From assembly GCF_050624435.1 (NCBI RefSeq), contig NC_134541.1, positions 101,304,805 through 101,368,804 of the forward strand: a stretch of 64,000 nucleotides of DNA, read 5' to 3'. Below, in pieces: positions 57,200 to 64,000 of this stretch. The notes beneath the pieces were generated by a model. The model made no database searches, was not told the DNA's origin, and was given only the letters and a program-made list of their open reading frames with translations. Every line of letters starts with the position of its first letter. Positions within the stretch are counted from its first letter, which is position 1. Both the position numbers and the translations under genes were made by a program. The stretch comes from Tenrec ecaudatus (lineage: Eukaryota > Chordata > Mammalia > Afrosoricida > Tenrecidae).

Positions 57200-57306
57200 C
57201 CAATGAGGCCGGCTGGCCCCAGCGTAGCCCGTTAGAGAAGAGGAAATAGAGACTCAGGGCTTGGAAGAAGAACTCGCCATCACCCAGCTCAGTGGTCAAC
57301 TGTCGA
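57200..57306 (-). CDS. Exon candidate encoding a hydrophobic segment
   Basis: 107 nt on the minus strand. The acceptor 'ctgcctgtgcttccag' lies above 57306 and the consensus donor 'gtgagg' just below 57200. Only one frame is open: RQLTTELGDGEFFFQALSLY followed by FLFSNGLRWGQPASLG. The FFFQALSLYFLF core could be a membrane or buried segment. I do not recognise the protein. No upstream exon was located. Confidence 0.35.
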
Positions 57307-57944
57307 CTGGAAGCACAGGCAGGCAGAGAGCACCATGGTGTGCCCCTGCTCAAGTGACAGGAGCTTTGAAGCTGTGGCAGTCTCTCAGCTGCCTGTGGGT
57401 GTCTTATGTTGGGGTGCACGAGTGGCCCGCCGTGGCCTCAGGGAGGAGGGGAGGTGCTCTAGGGTGGGCTGGGGGCTAGAGTGAAGAGGTCAGGTCTCTG
57501 CTCCGAACAGGCAGACATTGCCCTGTGGCAAGATACACCTTTCCACGCTGCTCTAGACTTTCTAATGCCCACTCTCTCCCCCCACAGAAGGTGAGACTTC
57601 TGAAGGCCAGCAGTTGGCCCGCTAAGACAGCAGGGCTTGGGAAACCACAACAAAGGGTGCCCCCTCGCCCTTGCACCCAAAGTTCCATGGAGCGTGCAGG
57701 AGAGGGGAGGATGGGGCAGGAGGCAACCCTGTGTGTAGGAAGCAGGCACAGGCCCGTGAGGAAGCCAGGCCTGTTGCACCTGGTCGCCAGCTGGGTGACC
57801 TGGAGCGAGGGGCTGTGCTGCAGTAATGGAATCTGAATCACCACCGCTTCCCTGAATTTATCTCCTTATCTTACACAGAACCATGAACTAGCTCTGGCAT
57901 GGAGTTACCCGTCAATACACAGGACTAGAGACATAAAAACCAAA
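57307..57944. other. Unassigned DNA
   Basis: No repeat or further exon could be supported. Confidence 0.3.
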
Positions 57945-58175
57945 ACCCCTGCCATGGACTTGATTACGACTTACAGAGACCCCATGGGTGTGTGCGTGTG
58001 AGTTTGCTCTCAACTGCTAACCAAAAGGTTGGGGGTTCACACCCACCAGTGATGCTGCAAGAAGGGCCCGGTGATCTGCCTTGTGAACATGACAGCCATG
58101 GACCCCTTTGGAGCTCCAGTCTATGTCACCCTGCGGGGTCGCCGTATGCTGGAACTGACCTGAGGGTAACAGGTT
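57945..58175 (+). mobile_element. AfroSINE pair, tail fragment (-) then sense copy
   Basis: 57945-57990 resembles an antisense SINE tail ('ccaaaacccctgccatggac', 'ttacagagacccc'). From 58005 a sense copy follows ('tctcaactgctaaccaaaag', 'ggggttcacacccaccagtg'), ending in a diverged tail at about 58170. Confidence 0.65.
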
Positions 58176-58304
58176 TGAGTCTGGGGTTCTGGAGCCTTGT
58201 GCCGAGTCCTTGGAGGGTCACTTCCAGTTGAGTGCTCCAGAACATGTTTTTGTGATGGCTCTGGGGAAATTGGCCTTTTAAATGTTAATCCTCCACCAAC
58301 ACCC

Positions 58305-58497
58305 CCCCACACAAAAAAAACCAAACCCCACCAAAACCCAACCCAAACCCACTGCCATCAAGTCGGTTCTGATTTACAGCAACCCTACAGGAGTGAGCAG
58401 AACTGCCCCATTGGTTTCCCTAGCTTGTACTCTTCATGGAAGCAGATGGCGGTGTTATCTATACCCACCCCACCCCCCGTGCCACCAGGGCTCCGTT
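58305..58497 (-). mobile_element. AfroSINE (antisense) with A/C-rich tail
   Basis: It starts with the complement of the tail ('accaaaacccaacccaaacc'), then 'gccatcaagtcggttctgat', 'agcagaactgccccattggt' and 'gtgccaccagggctcc'. Confidence 0.9.
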
Positions 58498-59604
58498 AAA
58501 GCGGGAAACAAGCCGCAAAACAGCTAGTCCCCTTCAGACTCAGAGAACACGAACTTCCAGGGCTGGGGATTTGCAATGTCACCCAAACTGACACTGGGCG
58601 TGTGCTGTAGGGTGGGATAGCACAACGATGGCAGAAGGGTCGTGGTTCTGGGATCGTGGGCAGTTGGTTGCAAGCTGGAGATGGCTCTGTCATTGCTGGG
58701 GTGACGAGTCAGGTCTCAGGTGGACAGTACCCGGGGCCCCCACCAGCTCCCGGAGATCTTTCTAGTAACTTTCTAGCAGAAAGTTACAAGGACTTTGCTG
58801 AGTTGGAAGTTGGGATACTCAGAACGCCGTGCGTAGCTATATGCAGAGAACACCCACAGAGGGAAACTGAGGTCCCTTGACATCTTGCCTTACCCCGTGG
58901 CTGCCCAGTGGCCCCTCCCATGTACTTCCCAGGCCACCAAATCCTTTTGGAACCCACAGCATGGTTCCTTGCCCTGCGGTAAGCCTTGTGTAAGGGGGCT
59001 GAAGGTGTTTGGTGCTTGAAGAAAATTGGCCAAACCTTAAACATCTGTCAGCAGCAGACAGCCAAGCCAACAGAGGTTTGCCCAGACAAAGACAATCAGG
59101 ACGCGTTTATGAACTCACATGAGAAGAAATGACCAAGACTGATTGTGGAGTGAACATAGCGACCGGTTAGGTTAAAATGGTAACAAGGGGACAGAGGCTT
59201 TGGTACAGTATGTAAGTGTCCCGGGAAAAGGACAGCAGGAGATGTATTAAGCCAAGGAAGGGGTGACCTCTAAAGAGAGGGCTTTTATGGAGGGTGTGGT
59301 GTGTCCACCCGGAAAGCCTCCCATTAGGTCAGCATCTTGGCCCGACTGCTCTCCCAGTCCTGTGGTCAGTCATAAGGAGACAGAGCCTTCCCTCCTTATC
59401 TACTGGATGGGTACTGAGTGCCCTAGTGCTCAGGGGGTGAGGGTGTAATGAGAGACCAATGTGTCTGTGTTGGAGCTGTGAATCCATCTGCCTTGCCTTC
59501 GGGTCTCTTCTCTGCTGGATTTTCCTGGTTCCAGCCAATCTATCCTGCTGTATGAGGCCCAGCATCCTCCCTCACATGTTGTTTTAGGTTTTCCCAGGCT
59601 TCCT
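58498..59604. other. Unassigned DNA
   Basis: No recognised repeat or exon. Confidence 0.3.
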
Positions 59605-60060
59605 GGTTGTGACAGGTAAGGTTTTGTGTCCACTTGGCAGGACTCTCTGTGGTTTGGCAGTTAAAGCATCACAATGATGAGATCTTCTCAGGGTGTAACC
59701 TGCTTCCAATATGGAAAAGCTTGCTCATGGTTTGAAGCCTGCATCTGGCTCGTCATCTGGCTGATCTTTAGACTTGAGCCAGGAAACCGCCATATTGCCA
59801 GCTGATCCTAGGAGTTGTCACTAACCTGTCCTCTTATCTGTGGACGTTGGATTCATTCACTTCTGCAGCCAGAACCTGCTCTCTGACCAGTTGATCTTGG
59901 GCTCGTTAGCCCCTGGAGCGATGAGAATCAGGAGAAGTCTCCAGCCTGACATCTGACGCACAGACTTGGAATTCTTCCACCTCCACAACGGTGTGAGTTA
60001 TATAAACCTCTCTGTCGATGCACACACACATGCTTGAGTAGAGAACCTAGCCGAAGATGC
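59605..60060 (+). repeat. Interspersed repeat of unknown class
   Basis: It begins 'ttgtgtccacttggcaggac' and contains 'gtggtttggcagttaaagca', 'agcctgcatctggctcgtca' and 'gtctccagcctgacatctga', ending 'gagtagagaacctag'. I recognise this as a moderately repetitive afrotherian sequence. Its class (LTR or nonautonomous DNA element) is not clear. Confidence 0.5.
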
Positions 60061-60489
60061 TCGTGCTTTGGAATGACGTGTGAACTGAGAAAAGAGGGAG
60101 TTTCTCACTCGCAGCTAGAGCTGTCCTAAGGCTTCCCAGAAGTGGTCTGGCTCAGGCAGCGGCAGCAATCACCATCATGAGTCAAGGGATGTGCGCTGGG
60201 CTGGGGCCATGGGACACAGATCTCATTTTTTCCCGGGCCCTGGCTGTGACTCTATGAACTGAAGGGGGCGGGGGGCGAGGGCAGGGGTAGGGGGACAGTT
60301 TGGGTAAATCCTGCTCTACCACACCAGGAACATTTCAACACCTCATGAAAGCGTTTCTGTAAAAAGCTGGCCTACACAACAGCATCTGTCATGAGCATCT
60401 ATAGGGGAAGGACTGTTGGATCCTTCTTCTTCTTCTTTTTTGGGTGTGAATGGGTTTAATGTATGGAAAGGCAACCCATTGTTCTAAGG

Positions 60490-60664
60490 CAGCGGTTCTC
60501 AACCCCTTAGGGGTCGAACGACCCTTTCACAGGGGTCGCCTGATTCATCACAGTAGCAAAATTAGTTATGAAGTAGCAACGAAAATAATGTTATAGTTTG
60601 GGGTCACCACAGCATGAGGAACTGTATTAAAGGGTTATGGCATTAGGAAGGTTGAGAACCACTG
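60490..60664 (+). mobile_element. SPIN-type hAT MITE with perfect 8-bp target duplication
   Basis: The 175-bp element starts CAGCGGTTCTCAACC and ends GGTTGAGAACCACTG, a near-perfect terminal inverted repeat. Inside it carries 'gtcgaacgaccctttcacag', 'aagtagcaacgaaaataatg' and 'gaggaactgtattaaagg', which are the SPIN/URR1 (space-invader) sequences. It is flanked by TTCTAAGG at 60482-60489 and 60665-60672. No transposase is encoded. Confidence 0.92.
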
Positions 60665-60844
60665 TTCTAAGGTCTTAAGGGTCCGCTCCTACAAAGTTAC
60701 AAAAACAATACTGAGAGAAGTGAACCTGCACGGCATTTTTATATGTTCTAGGCACTGCTGGCATTCCACATAAATGAACTCACGTCATACTCACAAATGG
60801 ATAAGGGTAAGAAGTGTGGGAGTGTTAACATTTAACTGTGATCC

Positions 60845-61225
60845 TTCGGAACCTGCAGTCATTCAAACAGGACGAGGGAATCCGGTTTAGTTTAAAAATC
60901 AGGAACGGTGTGTGTCCGGGTTGTAGCCTTTGGCTGTACGTATTCCATCTGCATGCTGAACGAATAAGCCATGGGGCTGCACTGTCTGACGAAGAAGGTG
61001 GCATCGGTGTGCCTCAGAATTGAGGCGGGCAAGATGATGGTCTGTCCAGTTTTCACATGTCACCAGAGAGACGAATCATTAGGAAGACAAGCTATTTGGT
61101 TGAGGATCAGAGACAATGAGGGAAACCCCGGATAAGCAAGATTGATCCGAAGTCACAACAGTGGATGCAGACGCATCAAGTAGCATGAAGATGGCACCAC
61201 TGACCCAACAGGTAACAACAAATAT
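60845..61225 (+). mobile_element. RTE reverse-transcriptase fragment
   Basis: A short frame (about 60885-61020) reads VKIRNGVCPGCSLWLYVFHLHAE-like sequence; the first residues KIRNGVCPGCSL and FHLHAERI align with the conserved RTE RT block 'K.RKGVRQGC.LSP..FNLYAEQI'. The catalytic region beyond it is deleted. A tail-like 'caacaggtaacaacaaata' lies at about 61207-61225. Confidence 0.65.
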
Positions 61226-63784
61226 AGCAGCCCAACAAGGCAGGTGACATCATCATCCCTGTTTCTTCGGAAGAATGAACTGAGCCCAGAGAGGCAACGT
61301 AACTGGCATAAGGCCCTACCCTACAAGGTGGGGCCAGGACCTGGACCCAGATGCCTGGCTCTAGGGAGTGAACTCAGATTCCATGTGCTGACCTGCATCT
61401 GGACAGATTCCAGGCTGGCAAGAAAAATACCACACGAGGGCAGCAATTGCAGCCTAGGGCAAGATTTCGTTTCGCGAATACCTCGGGGTGTCGGGGGTGC
61501 AATGAAGTCTGCCTCTCTGGGTGCTTATCTATCCTTTCCAGTAGTTTTATGATAAATGTGTGTGACTTGCACTAAGAAGTCAGGAGGCAGATACAGCAGG
61601 AGCTGCTTCTCCAAGCCTCTCCATTGTGGGCCACCCATGAGGCTGCTCCACAGCCTCCAGAACCTTCCAAGGAGTTGTCCAGGCCCAGTGGTGGCTTGAA
61701 CCTGGTGTTGGTGTCTTCTCATAGCCAAGTGCAGGGCCAGGTGTGTGCTCTTGGAGGTCAGCGGTCACTTCAGTACTCAGTAGGGTCGTGCTCTGAAAAG
61801 TGAAGTAACTCTTAGTTCTTTGGAACCCTCTTTCTTCCCTGCCACTGACCCCTCCGGGGAAGCTCGCCCGGGCTCAGGGGCTGGCCCGGCCCACATTTCG
61901 CCAGAAGATGACTCCTTAGATGAGTGCTCTTGTGTCACCATGGAAACATCTTTTCAAGGCATGTTCCCAGTGAGAAAACCCCCTGGGCCTTGATCCAGGG
62001 ATGGAACCGCCCTGAATTGTGTACGAGGTTCACTTTCCTCACAGCTGCTTGTGAAACCCCAAAAGACAGCCCCTGGGCTCAGCTCAGGGCCCACTTCTGA
62101 ATGGGACACAGCTGCCAAAGACCCCAGACTCATCTGTTGGACAGAGAGCTTTTTTAATTAAAAAACAAACAAAAACCCTTTTTGTTGTAAATTGTGTGTG
62201 CCTTCCTAATGTCTGCTTACAGGCCCGTGTTCCCAGTGTTCGGCTGCAAATTGAGCATCGGAAGAGAGTTCTGTTCCGTCCCTGAAGGCCAGAGTCCAAG
62301 GGCGCCGCCAGTCTCCTCTGAGCAGCAGGCTGGTCTTTTTGACGAGTTTAGTGCTGTTCCAGGTTTTCCTTCCATTCTGGTGGACAAACAGCTCTGAAAG
62401 GAGTCTGCATCCTGCTGCTTGACTCAGGCAGACTTGATGCCTCATTTCTGGTTCTGTTGTCCCTGACAGCTTGGAACACCCATGGCCCTGCATGGCCAGT
62501 CTTGTTTGGGAGCAACAGGGAGGGGAGGGGGCTTAGGTCATTGAGAGGGGAGCTGGGAACCATCTTGCTGACCTCTGACCCTCAAAGGCAGGTGGCTGAG
62601 AGATGTCACGTGAAGCAGCTCAGTGGGGCTGTCAGGACTCAGAGGTGGGAAGAGGGAATGCTGGCTTCAGTTTCCCTCCTGTGAGTCTGAGCCCTTCGCC
62701 GGCCCCTCCAGTGTCCTCTGCGGAGTAGGACAAGTGACCCCAGCTTTCAGAGTTGTCCAGAGGGCGCAGCTACGTCTGAGAGTCAGACTGTCACCTGAAC
62801 TTCCACAAACAATCTGGCTTTTCTGGAGGAACTTTGCCTGGCATCAGGGGGCCCTGGGAAGCCCTGGCCTAGGCCTGTGGAAGGCTCAGGGGCGGACCCC
62901 AAGCCTGACTGGGGACTTGAGGCGACCCAGGACCTGCTGACTCCTCTCAACCCTGTTTCTTCCCAGGCAGAAAGGGAGATGGCAAAATCTCTTCTGAGGG
63001 CTGTTGAGAAGCCCAGTGGATGGGTGCATCTAAAGAGCTCCATAGCTCAATACATTTGGCTCGGACAACAACTAGGCCATGGGACCAAAATCCTGTCCTG
63101 TCTCTGGCTGGGGCGCTCAGGTGGGAAGGGGCTAACATGGCCTGCATACACCTCTACTTCCTGTGTGACTACAGAGGGTTTTGCTGTGTTTTGTCCTAGG
63201 GAGCTAGGGGGAGAGGGCTGTCGGGGCTGTTGTCAAATATCAGGCTTTCCAAGTGGCTTCTGGGAAATACCCTCACGAGATGACAGTAGCACCTACTGCA
63301 ATCCCTCCTCGCCCGTTGCCCCCCAGAGGGTGGTTGAGCGGTCAAAACCCATGTCTGTGAACCTGGCATTGATTTGTTTCCTGGGGCCCGTCTTGGGCAT
63401 CGGTGGAGGTGGTCAGTCAGCTCGGCTGGCTCAGATCATGGTATAATCTTCACATTTTTCCTCAGTTACTCAGCTGTCCAGAGCTGGCGCTGACACCGCG
63501 TTGCCTTTCCACGGAACTACTCAGTGTTCTGGGTCAGGGGACTGACAGAGCCAGTTTGCTTGCCTTTGATACACATAACACCTGCAGAAAATAGCACGCC
63601 CAGGTCTCAGGGGACAGAAATGCTGGCCTGGAGCTGGGAAAAGAGCTCAGCGCTGATGGAACTGAGTTGGTCTCTGCCTCCCTTGCCCAGGCCCAGGACC
63701 TGTGGGAGCACCTTGACCTGACCTAAGGGGCGGTCAGTCTGCACGAAGGAGGCCAGCAAGCTGCCCACCGCCCAGCCCCCTGCT
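61226..63784. other. Unassigned DNA
   Basis: No young repeat. The 189-codon open frame at 62877-63446 lacks exon signals and is not called. Confidence 0.3.
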
Positions 63785-63960
63785 GACTCGGTGCCAGGCT
63801 GTTGAAGACGAGGCAAAGAAGTGCCCCCTTCTAAGAGCCTGCTGCTCTGGAGGACAGTGGAGCAAACAGTAAAGGAGGCATTTCAGATGTGCGAAGGGCT
63901 GCTACGGGGGTAGGGGTGGGGGTGTAGGGTGGGGTGAGGTGGTGGATAATGAGGGTCCTG
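63785..63960 (+). mobile_element. L2-like fragment
   Basis: 'actcggtgccaggctgttga' followed by 'ttctaagagcctgctgctct', 'ggaggacagtggagcaaaca' and 'gtaaaggaggcatttcag' resembles the decayed L2 3' region. Weak, by eye only. Confidence 0.35.
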
Positions 63961-64000
63961 CCCTTGTGGGGAAACAGAGAGCCGACATGACATCTGAAGG

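Overview
This window is mammalian nuclear DNA. It has no bacterial or viral gene organisation, and most of it is intronic or intergenic. The interspersed repeats point to an afrotherian, most likely a tenrec (Echinops-like). The tRNA-derived AfroSINE occurs about 15 times, together with fragments of an afrotherian RTE/BovB-type LINE and the 3' regions of an afrotherian L1. Three short hAT transposons are also present: one carries the terminal motifs of the horizontally transferred SPIN/URR1 group, and two belong to a second family. SPIN is known from tenrecs but not from elephants. The species call is an inference from repeats recognised by eye.

Layout. 1-0.5 kb: L1 3' remnant. 1.0-1.8 kb: GC-rich, CpG-rich, GC-box-bearing stretch, probably a promoter. 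2-17.5 kb: dense nested repeats (AfroSINEs, RTE, L1, two copies of one hAT MITE family, an 8-copy CCAT-based minisatellite, a MaLR-type LTR). 17.5-28.3 kb: mostly unique DNA with scattered RTE and SINE fragments, including an RTE copy with a twin-priming 5' inversion. 28.3-44.4 kb: a 16 kb stretch with almost no young repeats. It contains the best protein-coding evidence: minus-strand exons at 38.4, 37.7, 34.4 and 32.0 kb whose splice sites and reading phases agree and which end in two alternative stop-containing exons. 44.4-49.2 kb: one RTE fragment, then unique DNA with AT-rich islands. 49.2-55 kb: L1 ORF2 remnant and a nested L1-in-L1 insertion. 55-64 kb: RTE, AfroSINE, two weak minus-strand exon candidates, a SPIN-type MITE with a perfect 8-bp target-site duplication, and an RTE reverse-transcriptase fragment beside it.

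I could not name the host gene. Its predicted C-terminal part is Ser/Pro-rich and looks disordered. Nearly all long open frames in this GC-rich DNA appear fortuitous. No intact autonomous transposon, rRNA, true tRNA gene or CRISPR array is visible. The most informative content is the transposon record: horizontally acquired hAT elements, RTE copies with inversions, and SINE/MITE/L1 nesting that gives a relative order of insertion.
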